From contig JAFAIM010000029.1 in assembly GCA_019236735.1 (NCBI GenBank), forward strand, positions 1 to 64,000: DNA of 64,000 nt. Reading direction: 5' to 3'. Each line of letters starts with the position of its first letter. The stretch's first letter is position 1. The position numbers and the translations under genes are program-made. Below are positions 9,590-18,903 of the stretch, one piece after another. The stretch is from Burkholderiaceae bacterium. GTDB taxonomy: Bacteria; Pseudomonadota; Gammaproteobacteria; Burkholderiales; Burkholderiaceae_F. Below the pieces are notes generated by a model. It saw only the letters and a list, made by a program, of their open reading frames with translations, made no database searches and was not told the DNA's origin.

Positions 9590-11539
9590 CTAGTGGACGA
9601 CTTGCGCCGAGGCGCTCTTCTTTTCTTGCCAGATGCTGACGCTCTGCGCGAGCGACCGTCGCGCCCGCGCGAAAGCCTCATCCTTCGCACGCTGACCCAG
9701 GAAAGCATCCAGATCGCGGTGCTGTTGCTGCAACTGCCGCAACATCGGCACGAAACGGCGACACAGCTCAGGATCGAACTGAGCCTCACCGAGCAGGGCA
9801 ATCTGAGCCAGCGCCGTATCGACCGACATCGCTTCCCGGTAGCTGCGCCGATGCGTCATCGCATCGAACGCATCGGCGATTGTGACGATGCGCGCCACCA
9901 GCGGGATGGCGCGCCCCGCCAGGCGGTCGGGATAGCCTTCGCCATCCCAACGCTCGTGATGATGGCGCGCAACCTGCTCCGCTACCGTCAGCCCCGCCAG
10001 CTTGCACCGATGCAGAATCTCCGCTCCAGCCGATGCGTGCAATCGCATCACCTGCATCTCCGAGGCGCGCAACGGCCCTCGCCGGAACAGGATCGGCCCG
10101 GGCACTGTGGTTTTACCGATATCGCGCAGGCGGGCGGCGACTTCGATCGTCGTGCACGCTCGAGCGTCCAGGCCAACGGTTTCCGCCAGAAGCGACGACA
10201 ATCTGCCGACGCGGAAACAGTGCTCGCCGGATGGATCGTCCGCCGACTCGGCGATGATCGCCTCGCGCTGCAGCGGCTCAACGCTCACCTCGAGCCAACG
10301 CCGCAAAGCCTCCGGGTCGCCCCCCGCAGTTGCCAGCGCCGCAGCCGCTGTTCGCTCCTCGGCCCGGCGCGTCAGGCTGGCGGTCAGCTCGTCCGACCTG
10401 TCCACCTCCATGCCGGACGCGACCGGAAGGCCCAGCCGGTGCAAGTGCAGCTCCTGTCCCGCCAGGATCTCCATCATCCGACGCCGGCCGCCCAGACGGC
10501 TGAGCTCCTCCAACAGTTGCCTCGCCTTGTCCGACTCGCCGACGTCGTCCAACGCCACGGCGGCCGTTTCATAGATATCGTTCAGCGCGGTTACCAGAAA
10601 GTCCCAACCCTCGGCGCGAAGCTGCTCCAGGAGGGTTTCCAGCCTCGCCTTACCCGACTGGACCTTGCCGAGCGACATCTCGCAAGCGGCGACGAGCACA
10701 GTTCCACTGGCCAGACCTTCCTGCGACCCGACCGATCGAGCCATTTCCACCACGACGCGCGCCTGCCGGATCGCCTCCGCTGTTCGCCCCATGGCGAACA
10801 GCGCGCGTGCATGGTTGTTCTCGAATCTCCAGCCCTGCATCTTCACGTGCCGAGGCACTTCCTGTTCTTGGATGATCTGCTTGCTTCGCATTGCCTCGTC
10901 CAGCGCACGATTCAGCAAGGCCTCCTTAACCGGTGCGGATTCCTCTCTCAGCGCGAGTTGAGTTCGGGCATCGGCGAGATTGCCCAGCGCGAACGCACGG
11001 TTGCCCCACGCGGCGGAGTCTGTTGGAGGCGGTCTTTCCGCCAGCGCCTCCCACATCGCAATCGCCTTATGAATCTCGAAGCCCAGTGCGAACAGCGCCG
11101 CGATATTGCTCACCACCCCATCGACGGCGAGCTGCGTACCCGTCTCGATCGTCAACGCCAGTGCTTCGGCCAGCGCTTCGGAACCGGGTGAATGCTGTCC
11201 GGCCAACATCAGTGCGGTCCCCTGCATACCCAGCGCCACCCCCAGCAGAGTCCGATCGTTGGCATCTCGTGCTTTCGCGACCGCGACATCGGCTGCGCGC
11301 ACTTTGTTCCCCGCATCGCCACGGACCGATAAATAGCGCGAAATTTCGCGCAGAGCCTCTATTTGCCTGCCCGTGTCCAGTTGGGAGGGAATTTTCGCGA
11401 TCTCATCGATCAGCGAGGTCGCTCGTTCCACGCCATCGGAGATATCTGCCGGCTCTGCGCGCAACTGCGCAATGCGCTGCTCGATCGCGGACAACTCTTC
11501 GTTCGCCGCGGCCGCGGCCGAGTGTGAGTCGATTGTCAT
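9590..11539 (-). CDS. TPR-like repeat protein with degenerate HD-GYP domain
   Basis: This 649-residue protein appears soluble. Residues 1 to about 390 are helical, Ala/Glu/Arg-rich and look like TPR repeats. The C-terminal domain (about 430-630) follows the HD-GYP pattern used to hydrolyse cyclic di-GMP: MRLHASAGAEIL, RHHHERWDGEGYP and ADAFDAMT are all present. The defining HD pair, however, reads LRDIGK: the histidine is arginine (CGC at 10124-10126). Loss of this metal ligand suggests weak or no hydrolysis, possibly a nucleotide-binding or scaffold role. It converges with the two-component genes and is likely part of the same signalling neighbourhood. Confidence 0.85.
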   Translation of the reverse strand: MTIDSHSAAAAANEELSAIEQRIAQLRAEPADISDGVERATSLIDEIAKIPSQLDTGRQIEALREISRYLSVRGDAGNKVRAADVAVAKARDANDRTLLGVALGMQGTALMLAGQHSPGSEALAEALALTIETGTQLAVDGVVSNIAALFALGFEIHKAIAMWEALAERPPPTDSAAWGNRAFALGNLADARTQLALREESAPVKEALLNRALDEAMRSKQIIQEQEVPRHVKMQGWRFENNHARALFAMGRTAEAIRQARVVVEMARSVGSQEGLASGTVLVAACEMSLGKVQSGKARLETLLEQLRAEGWDFLVTALNDIYETAAVALDDVGESDKARQLLEELSRLGGRRRMMEILAGQELHLHRLGLPVASGMEVDRSDELTASLTRRAEERTAAAALATAGGDPEALRRWLEVSVEPLQREAIIAESADDPSGEHCFRVGRLSSLLAETVGLDARACTTIEVAARLRDIGKTTVPGPILFRRGPLRASEMQVMRLHASAGAEILHRCKLAGLTVAEQVARHHHERWDGEGYPDRLAGRAIPLVARIVTIADAFDAMTHRRSYREAMSVDTALAQIALLGEAQFDPELCRRFVPMLRQLQQQHRDLDAFLGQRAKDEAFARARRSLAQSVSIWQEKKSASAQVVH

Positions 11540-11628
11540 ACCGACCGGAACCGGGATTCGCCGGATCCTTTTCTACCACAAAAGCCCGCTGCAACGACGT
11601 GGTTTCGGTCGTTTCGTCCAGTCGCTCG

Positions 11629-13866
11629 TCAGGCAGAACCTACCTCATAAGCTTTGCGCTTGTCGCGAACGAGCGCGCCCAGCGCCCCGGCTACCGCACC
11701 GAACCCGCGCTCCCCACGCATCCAGCTTTGCAGGGCCTGCAGGAACTCCCATTGTCCGCGAGTCACCTGGGACCTGCGCCACTCGCCGGCCGCGTTGCGG
11801 TTGGCTTCCGCCATCGTCGGGTAGGCATGGATCGTTCCCAGCAGGCGGTTCAAACCGATGTTCTGCTTCATCGCCAGCACGAATTCGGCCAGCAGCTCGC
11901 CCGCGTGCGATCCGACGATCGTCGCGCCCAGGATGCGATCCGTTCCCGGCTTCGTGAGCACTTTCACGAAGCCTTCAGTTTCGCCATCGGCGATCGCGCG
12001 GTCCAACTCGGCAAGGGGATAGACGGTCACCTGATGGGCGAGCCCGCGCTCGCGGGCTTCCTGCTCGCTGGATCCGACTCGCGCCACTTCAGGGTCGACG
12101 AAGATTGTCCAAGGGATGACCCGGTAATCGGCGCGAAATGCGCGGAAACCGCCGAACAGCGCGTTGACCGCTGCGTACCAGGCCTGGTGGGCGGCAGTGT
12201 GGGTGAACTGGAACGGTCCGGCCACGTCGCCGCACACGGTGATGTTCGGAAATCTCGTACGCAGGAACTCATCGCTGCGGATCGTGCCGTTGCGTGCGGT
12301 TTCGATACCGAGCGTTTCCAGTCCGAGCCCCTCGGTTCGCGGTGAGCGCCCGACCGCCACCAACACCTGGTCGAATTCGATCCGCACCTCGCGCGGTTGC
12401 GCCTCGCCCTCCTTGCCGCTACGCGCCACCAGGATCTTGCGCGCACCCTCGAGCAGGAACTCGCGCGCGGTGTGACCAGTCAGCACCCGGATTCCGTCGT
12501 GCGCAAAGTGGCCGGCAACCGCTTGCGAAACCTCCGGATCCTCGCGCGCAAGGATGCGCGGCAGCATTTCGATCTGCGTGACTTGCGAGCCGAGGCGCGC
12601 GAAAGCCTGCGCCAGTTCGCAGCCGACCGGTCCGCCACCGAGCACGATCAGCCTGCGCGGCAATTCACGCAACGCCCAGACGGTATCGGACGTCAGGTAG
12701 CCGACCTGGTCGAGTCCCGGGATCGGCGGCACCGCTGGGCGAGCGCCGGAGGCGATGACGATTGCGCGCGAGGTCAGGGTCCGGGCGCCGGAACCTGCAG
12801 GACTGCCGCCGACCTCGACCGTCCAGGGTGACGCCAATTTTGCGTTGCCGCGAATGCATTCGACCCCCAGCGCGGTGTAGCGCTGTACCGAGTCGTGCGG
12901 TTCGACCGCCTGCACCACCCCGGCGACGCGCTCCATGACCCGAGCGAAATCGACCTGCGCGCTGGCACGGATTCCAAACTCGTCGGCGCGGGCGAGCTGC
13001 GATACCAGCCGCGCAGCGCGAATCAGCGCCTTGCTCGGTACGCACCCGGTGTTCAGACAATCTCCCCCCATTTTTTCGCGCTCGATCAGTGCCACGCGCG
13101 CGCGGGTGGCAGCACCGATGTAGGCGCTGACCAGGCCGGCCGAACCCGCTCCGATCACGACCAGGTTGTAGTCGAACTTGAGCGGCCGTTTCCACCCGGC
13201 GTACACGCGGTGCGCTTTCAGGGCCTCGAGCGCTCGCCGCGCCAGCAACGGGAATACGCCCAGCAGCGCAAGCGCCGCGAGCAGCCCGCGCGAGACTTGG
13301 AACTGGCCGAGCTGCGTTCCTGCGTACACGTAGACCAGCGTCGCAGGCAGCATCCCGACCTGGCTGACCCAGTAGAACGTTCGCAGCGAGATCGCGGTCA
13401 GCCCCATCGCCAGGTTGATCACAAAGAAGGGGAAGAGCGGAACCAGCCGCAGCGCGAAGAGATAAAAGGCGCCCTCGCGCCGGATTCCGTCGTCGATCGC
13501 TGCCAAGCGCTCGCTGAAACGCTGCTGAACCCAGTCCCGCAGCAGGAAGCGCGCCGCCAGCAGCGCCAGCGTGGCGCCGATGCTCGAGGCGAACGACACC
13601 AGCACGGTGCCGGTTGCTAGGCCAAACAGCGCCCCACCGGCAAGCGTCATCAACAACGCCCCCGGCAGCGACAGCGCGGCGACCGTGACATATGTGCAGA
13701 AGAACGCCGCAGCTGCGGTGACCGGGTGCGCCGCGCGCCAAACCTCGATGGCGTCCCGGTGCGCAAGGAAATCCTTCCACCGGAAAAAGCGCTGCAGATC
13801 GAGCGCGAAAAAAGCGGCCACCGCCAGTGCGATGGCTACGGCGAGCAGCAGCTTGCGGCGGCGCAT
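11629..13866 (-). CDS. VTT/TVP38-type membrane domain fused to disulfide oxidoreductase
   Basis: This 745-residue protein has two parts. Residues 1 to about 220 form a DedA/TVP38-like (VTT) membrane domain with several hydrophobic segments and the GGALFG and LRLVPLFPFFVIN signatures. Residues from about 235 form a class I pyridine nucleotide-disulfide oxidoreductase: FAD site VIGAGSAG, redox pair CLNTGCVPSK, NAD(P) site GGGPVGCELAQ, FAD site CGDVAG and a dimer-interface HAYPTMAEA. It resembles mercuric reductase or dihydrolipoamide dehydrogenase catalytic cores but is membrane-anchored and lacks an HMA domain. The substrate is unknown. I chose ATG 13866; a longer open frame to 13992 adds only non-conserved residues that overlap the divergent gene. 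Confidence 0.92.
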   Translation of the reverse strand: MRRRKLLLAVAIALAVAAFFALDLQRFFRWKDFLAHRDAIEVWRAAHPVTAAAAFFCTYVTVAALSLPGALLMTLAGGALFGLATGTVLVSFASSIGATLALLAARFLLRDWVQQRFSERLAAIDDGIRREGAFYLFALRLVPLFPFFVINLAMGLTAISLRTFYWVSQVGMLPATLVYVYAGTQLGQFQVSRGLLAALALLGVFPLLARRALEALKAHRVYAGWKRPLKFDYNLVVIGAGSAGLVSAYIGAATRARVALIEREKMGGDCLNTGCVPSKALIRAARLVSQLARADEFGIRASAQVDFARVMERVAGVVQAVEPHDSVQRYTALGVECIRGNAKLASPWTVEVGGSPAGSGARTLTSRAIVIASGARPAVPPIPGLDQVGYLTSDTVWALRELPRRLIVLGGGPVGCELAQAFARLGSQVTQIEMLPRILAREDPEVSQAVAGHFAHDGIRVLTGHTAREFLLEGARKILVARSGKEGEAQPREVRIEFDQVLVAVGRSPRTEGLGLETLGIETARNGTIRSDEFLRTRFPNITVCGDVAGPFQFTHTAAHQAWYAAVNALFGGFRAFRADYRVIPWTIFVDPEVARVGSSEQEARERGLAHQVTVYPLAELDRAIADGETEGFVKVLTKPGTDRILGATIVGSHAGELLAEFVLAMKQNIGLNRLLGTIHAYPTMAEANRNAAGEWRRSQVTRGQWEFLQALQSWMRGERGFGAVAGALGALVRDKRKAYEVGSA

Positions 13867-13962
13867 GATGGGGGCTCTCCCGGATTGCGGTACTGTCGGA
13901 CTACGAGCCTGGATCTGACACGATAGGGATAGGGGCAAAGCGCAGCGGCCACAGCTGCCACG

Positions 13963-16425
13963 ATGAACAATCTGCCTCCATCGGGATCGCACCGGTCATG
14001 GGCGGTGCAGGCAGCTGTTTGGTTGCGCAGGCGCTCCGCGGCGAGCACCGGGTTAGCGCTCGCAGCGGCATATGTGCTGACCGGCAAGCTGTCGCTGCTC
14101 CTAGCGCTGCCTCCCGGTTACGCATCGGCGATCTTTCCTCCGGCCGGAATCGCGGTTGCTGCGTCTTTCATCGGCGGCAAACGCACTTGGCCGTGGATTT
14201 TTACCGGCTCGGCTCTGCTCAATCTCGGGGTAGGGTACTCCGCCTCCCAGGGGTGGACATGGATTGGCGTAGCTGCCGCCGGAACGATCGCGCTGGCGTC
14301 GGTTTTGCAGGCAGCCGCCGGCGGCTGGTGCCTGAGGCGCTTCATCGGGTATCCGACCTTGTTCGACACGACCGGGGAGGTCGTGAAATTCCTGCTGCTT
14401 GCACCGTTGGTGTGCCTCGTAAGCGCGAGCCTCTCGGTCGGCGGCTTGACCGCCCTTGGTGTTTTCGCTGCGACCGACTCTGCGACGGACTGGTTTACCT
14501 GGTGGATCGGCGATACGCTGGGAGTGATCGTGTTGCTGCCGATCGTGCTGGTCATTGCCGGCAGTCCCCGTGCGCCATGGAGAAGCAGGGCTCTGACGGT
14601 GGCGGTTCCCATGCTGATTGCGTTCGCGCTGGTCGTTTTCGTCTTCGTCCAGGCAACGAAGTGGGAATTCGAGGACTCGCTGAGCGAATTCCGGTTTCAG
14701 TCGCAATCCCTTTCGGACCTGCTGCAGACGGAGTTCCGGGTGCAGGAGCGCCTGCTCGAACAGATCGAAGCATTCCTGTCCAACGACGCCACCCGACCGA
14801 TTTCGCGTTCGCAATTCAAGCGCTACGCCCAGGCGTTCCTGGGTAATTTCCCGATGGTGCAGGCCATCGAATGGGCACCGCGAGTTCCCGGCGCGCGCCG
14901 GCTCGAATTCGAGTCGCGGCAACGGGCGGACTTTCCCCATTTTCAGATCGGCGAGCAGGACCGAACAGGCCGTCTGCAGGCGGCGGCCGATCGGGCCGAC
15001 TATTTCCCGATCACGTACGTCGAGCCGCTCGAATCCAATCGGGAGGCAGTGGGGTTCGATCTGGAATCGCAACGCGATCGCCGTTCGACCTTGACCACGG
15101 CCTTGCACGAAGGCATACCCGTCGCCTCGCCTCCGGTGCACCTGGTGCAGGAGAAGGAGCAACAGTCGGGCATTTTGCTGATGCGGCGGGTCACCCAGGG
15201 CGGCAACGCACCAGGTGTGGTCCTGACGGTCCTGCGGGTTCGAGATTTCGTGGACCGGACCAACGCGATGGATCGATCGGCGTTCCGCATTTTGCTGCTG
15301 GATGTCGCCTCGCAGGCGCCGATCTATGGGACACCGGAGGGTCTGAATTCGGGTCCGCTTTTCGAGCGGACTTTGACCTATGGAACCAGGCTGTATCGGT
15401 TGAAGTTGCAGCCCACCGAGCAGTACTTGGCTCGCCATCGCCAGTGGAAAAGCTGGACCGTTCTCGCACTTGGGCTGTTCGGATCGGGGCTGCTTGGCGC
15501 TCTGTTGCTGCTGCTGGGCTCCGGAGTCGCCCGCCGGCGTGAGGCAGAGGAGCGCCTGGCTCTGACCCTGGTCGGCGCCGACCTGGCGATGACCGATTGG
15601 GACGTCGCGCGCGATCGGATCGTCTACGGCTCGGGCTGGACAAAACTGCTCGGCTACGCGCCGGGCGATCTTGGCTCCAAATCCACCGACCTCGCCGCGC
15701 TGGTACATCGCAGCGACGCGCCCGCTGCGCGCCACGCGCTGATACGGCATATGAAGGGCGATACGCCGACTTTCGAAGCCGAAGTGCGGATGCGCCATCG
15801 CAGTGGCCACTGGGTGTGGGTTCTCGCGCGCTGGATGGCGGTGGATCGGGACGCCGATGGCCGGGTCTTGCGGATCGCCGGAACCGGGATGGACATCACT
15901 GCGCGGAAACAGGCTGAAGAGGAAGTCGTGCGGCTTGCGAGGACGGATTCGCTGACCGGAGCGGCAAACCGGCGCACGTTCCTGGAGCAATTGGAAACGG
16001 CGTTGGCGCGGGTCAAGCGCTTTTCCGAATCCGCTTCACTGCTGATGGTGGATATCGACCACTTCAAGGCGATTAACGACACCTATCGGCACGCCGGCGG
16101 CGACGCTGTGCTCAAGCACTTCGCCGGGGTTTGTCAAAGCCGCCTGCGACGGGTCGATCTGCTGGGGCGTCTGGGCGGAGAGGAATTCGGAATTCTGTTG
16201 GTAGGCGCTGATTGCGCGAGCGCCTGCGAATTCGCGGATCAGTTGCGTCAGCGGCTTGCCGATACGCCGGCTTGCACCCCCGATGTTCAGATCGCCTTCA
16301 CGGTCAGCATCGGGGTCACGCAGATCGGTCGCACCGATTCCGGCGCCGAGACCGTCCTCGGTCGCGCGGACGTCGCGCTGTATCGAGCCAAGGAGACTGG
16401 CCGCAACCGGGTCGAGAGCATTTAG
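13963..16425 (+). CDS. MASE1-CHASE-PAS-GGDEF diguanylate cyclase
   Basis: This 820-residue membrane protein has an N-terminal MASE1 array of transmembrane helices (about 20-215, with LPPGYASAIFPPAGIAVA), a periplasmic CHASE sensor domain (about 275-440, with FVPIT-like YFPITYVEP), a second membrane anchor near 500, a PAS domain (about 540-650) and a GGDEF domain ending at the C-terminus. The active site reads GGEEF near residue 739, compatible with cyclic di-GMP synthesis. CHASE domains bind small extracellular ligands, but the ligand here cannot be told. It is divergent from the membrane-anchored reductase, with 96 bases between starts. Confidence 0.92.
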   Translation: MNNLPPSGSHRSWAVQAAVWLRRRSAASTGLALAAAYVLTGKLSLLLALPPGYASAIFPPAGIAVAASFIGGKRTWPWIFTGSALLNLGVGYSASQGWTWIGVAAAGTIALASVLQAAAGGWCLRRFIGYPTLFDTTGEVVKFLLLAPLVCLVSASLSVGGLTALGVFAATDSATDWFTWWIGDTLGVIVLLPIVLVIAGSPRAPWRSRALTVAVPMLIAFALVVFVFVQATKWEFEDSLSEFRFQSQSLSDLLQTEFRVQERLLEQIEAFLSNDATRPISRSQFKRYAQAFLGNFPMVQAIEWAPRVPGARRLEFESRQRADFPHFQIGEQDRTGRLQAAADRADYFPITYVEPLESNREAVGFDLESQRDRRSTLTTALHEGIPVASPPVHLVQEKEQQSGILLMRRVTQGGNAPGVVLTVLRVRDFVDRTNAMDRSAFRILLLDVASQAPIYGTPEGLNSGPLFERTLTYGTRLYRLKLQPTEQYLARHRQWKSWTVLALGLFGSGLLGALLLLLGSGVARRREAEERLALTLVGADLAMTDWDVARDRIVYGSGWTKLLGYAPGDLGSKSTDLAALVHRSDAPAARHALIRHMKGDTPTFEAEVRMRHRSGHWVWVLARWMAVDRDADGRVLRIAGTGMDITARKQAEEEVVRLARTDSLTGAANRRTFLEQLETALARVKRFSESASLLMVDIDHFKAINDTYRHAGGDAVLKHFAGVCQSRLRRVDLLGRLGGEEFGILLVGADCASACEFADQLRQRLADTPACTPDVQIAFTVSIGVTQIGRTDSGAETVLGRADVALYRAKETGRNRVESI

Positions 16426-16429
16426 CGCA

Positions 16430-17059
16430 TCAAGACGAAGCCGAGGAGGCCGAGGAAGCGCGATCCGCCCTGCGCTCGATCTCGCGCACCATCCCGGCGA
16501 ACTGCTCCGAAATGCTTCGGCGTAGCAGCGCGGTTCGAACGAACCCCGGCAGCGGTGTGTCCGGTTCGATCACGCCATGCCAGGTCAGTTCAGTGCTGCC
16601 GTCCGGCTGCGGCTCGATCCGGTATTCGCCTTCGAGCCGCCTGAGGTTGCCCTGCAGCAGCCGCACGTCGATGCTCCGATACGGCCGCTCGGTGGCAGCA
16701 ATCTCCACGTGGATCGGATACGAGAAGAACCACCAGCGAGCAACACCCCTTTGCTCGACGACCAGACGGTCTCCCTGACGCGACACCACTCGGCTGGAAT
16801 CGATTCCCGGGACGAAATTCGCCAGATGATCGTAGTCGGTCAGCGTCTGCCAGATCAGCTCGGCAGGTGCGTGCACGACCGCGCGCGTGGTGATCTCCAC
16901 GGCTGCATCCTGCGCCGTGGCCTGGACATTGATCTCGTCAGTCGGCGACGCGGCAGCGCAAACGCTGCCCAGCAGCAGCGGCAACGCTGGCAACAAAAGC
17001 CAGGCTGGCAGGCTCCTGCCGCGCCGGTTTCGGCGGATGGAAAGACGCACAGCGCACAT
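16430..17059 (-). CDS. Exported SRPBCC (START-like) lipid/ligand-binding protein
   Basis: The 209-residue protein starts with an Arg-rich n-region and a long hydrophobic core ending near ASP (residue 39), an apparent signal peptide. The mature part has the polyketide-cyclase/SRPBCC pattern HAPAELIWQTLTDYDHLANFVPG, and later the EYRIEPQPDGSTELTW strand pair. Such folds bind hydrophobic ligands; the ligand is unknown. The tail is a short Ser/Ala repeat. It lies downstream of the sigma/anti-sigma pair on the same strand, but 134 bases away with a tandem repeat in between, so membership in that operon is uncertain. Confidence 0.82.
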   Translation of the reverse strand: MCAVRLSIRRNRRGRSLPAWLLLPALPLLLGSVCAAASPTDEINVQATAQDAAVEITTRAVVHAPAELIWQTLTDYDHLANFVPGIDSSRVVSRQGDRLVVEQRGVARWWFFSYPIHVEIAATERPYRSIDVRLLQGNLRRLEGEYRIEPQPDGSTELTWHGVIEPDTPLPGFVRTALLRRSISEQFAGMVREIERRADRASSASSASS

Positions 17060-17137
17060 GGGCTGCGGGTAAGAGTACCGGGCACCGGCGCTGGTTCAAT
17101 CCCCGCTTCCGTCTCGCCCCCATCCCGCGTTTCATTC

Positions 17138-17163
17138 CGCCGTTTATCCCCGCCGTTTATCCC
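17138..17163. repeat. Two tandem copies of a 13-bp repeat
   Basis: CGCCGTTTATCCC occurs at 17138-17150 and again directly at 17151-17163, about 80-100 bases upstream of the SRPBCC start. Read on the gene's strand it is GGGATAAACGGCG twice. It could be a duplicated binding site or a replication slip. Confidence 0.5.
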
Positions 17164-17193
17164 CTCTATCCGCCTGATCATCCGTCCGGGTCA

Positions 17194-17379
17194 TCAGGTG
17201 CCGAGGCGGCGCACGGCTTCGGACAGCACGCGGAACTGTCGCGCGACCACTGAGCACACGTCGCAGGCGGTCAAGTGTATTCGCAGCCGCACCCTTTCCA
17301 TCAGGCCCAGCTTGCGGTCCTGCCGCTCGGACAGCAGCCTATGGACCTGCCGGCACGTCAGTTTTAGCCATCGGAACAT
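17194..17379 (-). CDS. Zinc-finger anti-sigma factor (ZAS/zf-HC2 type)
   Basis: A 61-residue protein starting MFRWLKLTCRQVHRLLSE. The C-terminal half carries HLTACDVC, the His-x3-Cys-x2-Cys zinc motif of ZAS anti-sigma factors, with an upstream Cys/His that could complete the site. There is no membrane helix, so it should be a cytosolic, possibly redox-sensitive, inhibitor of the ECF sigma factor. Its ATG overlaps the sigma stop codon as TGATG, the classical coupling for a sigma/anti-sigma pair. A longer open frame exists upstream but overlaps the sigma gene and is not needed. Confidence 0.87.
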   Translation of the reverse strand: MFRWLKLTCRQVHRLLSERQDRKLGLMERVRLRIHLTACDVCSVVARQFRVLSEAVRRLGT

Positions 17380-17951
17380 CAGGGCGCCTGCTCCTGCACG
17401 AACCAGCGTTGCTCCAGGCACTCCCGCAGACGCATTCGCGCCCGGTGCAGCATCACGAAGCAATTTGTCGACGAAATGTCCATTTCCTTACAGATGTGCT
17501 TCGTGTCGAGCTCGAGCCATTCGCGCATCATAAAGACGCGTGCGAGCGATGCCGGCAGATCTTCCACGCACATCTGCAGGATCTCGAAGAACTGGACTTG
17601 CGAGTAAGCCGCCTCCGGATCGCCCCAGTCGGCCGGTTTATCGATCCGGTGGCCGTCTTCGGCGAACAGCTCGTCGAATGTTTCGACCTGAGCCGCCTCG
17701 ACCGCAGCCTCGATCGACAGTTCGCGCCCGCCGCGCCGGAACTGGTCGATGATCTTGTGCTTCAGGATCCCGACCACCCAGGTTTTCAGCTGCGAACGCC
17801 CGCTGAAACGGTTGGCCGACTCGAGCGCCGAGACGAGCGTTTCCGACACGGCGTCCTCGGCCCAGGCATCGTTGCGCAACTGCAGGCGGGCGATCCGCAG
17901 CAGCGTCGGCCGCAGTTCCGCAACCGCGTGCTGCAGGGACGAGGCATCCAT
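17379..17951 (-). CDS. ECF RNA polymerase sigma factor
   Basis: This 190-residue sigma-70 family protein has a region 2 with AEDAVSETLVSALE, FSGRSQLKTWVVGILKHKIID (the -10 recognition helix) and a region 4 HTH near the C-terminus (VFMMREWLELDTKHICKEM, then TNCFVMLHRARMRLR). Length and order match the ECF group often labelled TIGR02943, which is usually followed by a small zinc-binding anti-sigma protein, as here. It should direct polymerase to a stress regulon, probably including its own promoter; no promoter consensus was recognised. The preceding dehydrogenase gene on the same strand ends 24 bases upstream. Confidence 0.92.
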   Translation of the reverse strand: MDASSLQHAVAELRPTLLRIARLQLRNDAWAEDAVSETLVSALESANRFSGRSQLKTWVVGILKHKIIDQFRRGGRELSIEAAVEAAQVETFDELFAEDGHRIDKPADWGDPEAAYSQVQFFEILQMCVEDLPASLARVFMMREWLELDTKHICKEMDISSTNCFVMLHRARMRLRECLEQRWFVQEQAP

Positions 17952-17975
17952 CCTCAGATCCTCAGGGCCGCCGAC

Positions 17976-18887
17976 TCAAGCCCGATGTGGCCGCAGCCGG
18001 CGGATCAGTGAAGACGTGTCCCAGCGGCCGCCGCCCATCGCCTGCAGATCGGCATAAAACTGATCGATCAGCGCCGCCACCGGTAGCGAACATCCGACGC
18101 GGCGAGCTTCTTCCAGGCAAAGCCCGAGATCCTTGCGCATCCAGTCGACCGCGAAGCCGAAATCGAACCGATCCTGCACCATCGTGCTGCCGCGGTTGTC
18201 CATCTGCCAACTCTGCGCGGCGCCCTGGCCGATCACCTTCAGAACGAGCTCCATATCGAGTCCGGAGCGGCGGCCAAACTCGATTCCCTCAGACAGACCC
18301 TGCACCAGCCCGGCGATGCATAGCTGGTTGACCATTTTCGCCAACTGACCTGCGCCGCTCTGTCCGATCCGGGTAACCGCGCGTGCGTAGGCGCGCACGA
18401 TCGGAGCGACTCGCTCGAAGGGCGGCTCATCGCCTCCGCACATCACCGTCAGCTGGCCCTTTTGCGCGCCTGCCTGGCCGCCGGATACCGGGGCGTCGAC
18501 GAAATGTAGCGACAGTGCGCGCGCCTTCGCATGCAGCTCGTGCGCAAGGTGCGCCGAGGCGGTCGTGTGGTCGACCAGCACCGCATCGGCTGCCATTCCG
18601 GCAAACGCGCCTTCCGGGCCGAGCACGACACGTCGTACATCGTCGTCGTTGCCGACGCAACAAAACACCGCGCGCGCTTCGCGCGCCGCCTGTGCCGGCG
18701 TCGCAGCGTGCCTGCCGCCGAATTCGGCGCACCAGCGGTCGGCTTTCGCCGCGGTGCGGTTGTAAACGGTCACACGATGGCCGGCGCGTGCCAGGTGTCC
18801 GGCCATCGGGTAACCCATCACGCCTAACCCGAGGAAAGCGACGTCGAGGGCTGCGGGCGAGGCGGACTGCGGCGAAGTGGCGCTCAT
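17976..18887 (-). CDS. NAD(P)-dependent beta-hydroxyacid dehydrogenase family protein
   Basis: This 303-residue enzyme belongs to the 3-hydroxyisobutyrate / tartronate semialdehyde reductase / glyoxylate-succinic semialdehyde reductase family. Visible motifs are the Rossmann loop FLGLGVMGYPMA, the substrate-binding FVDAPVSGGQAGA, the catalytic lysine in GAGQLAKMVNQ and the C-terminal WMRKDLGL. It should interconvert a small beta-hydroxyacid and its semialdehyde using NAD(H) or NADP(H). The exact substrate cannot be assigned. The gene starts right beside an array of phased octamers that may be its operator. Confidence 0.9.
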   Translation of the reverse strand: MSATSPQSASPAALDVAFLGLGVMGYPMAGHLARAGHRVTVYNRTAAKADRWCAEFGGRHAATPAQAAREARAVFCCVGNDDDVRRVVLGPEGAFAGMAADAVLVDHTTASAHLAHELHAKARALSLHFVDAPVSGGQAGAQKGQLTVMCGGDEPPFERVAPIVRAYARAVTRIGQSGAGQLAKMVNQLCIAGLVQGLSEGIEFGRRSGLDMELVLKVIGQGAAQSWQMDNRGSTMVQDRFDFGFAVDWMRKDLGLCLEEARRVGCSLPVAALIDQFYADLQAMGGGRWDTSSLIRRLRPHRA

Positions 18888-18903
18888 AAAGGTGTCTGGT
18901 GCG

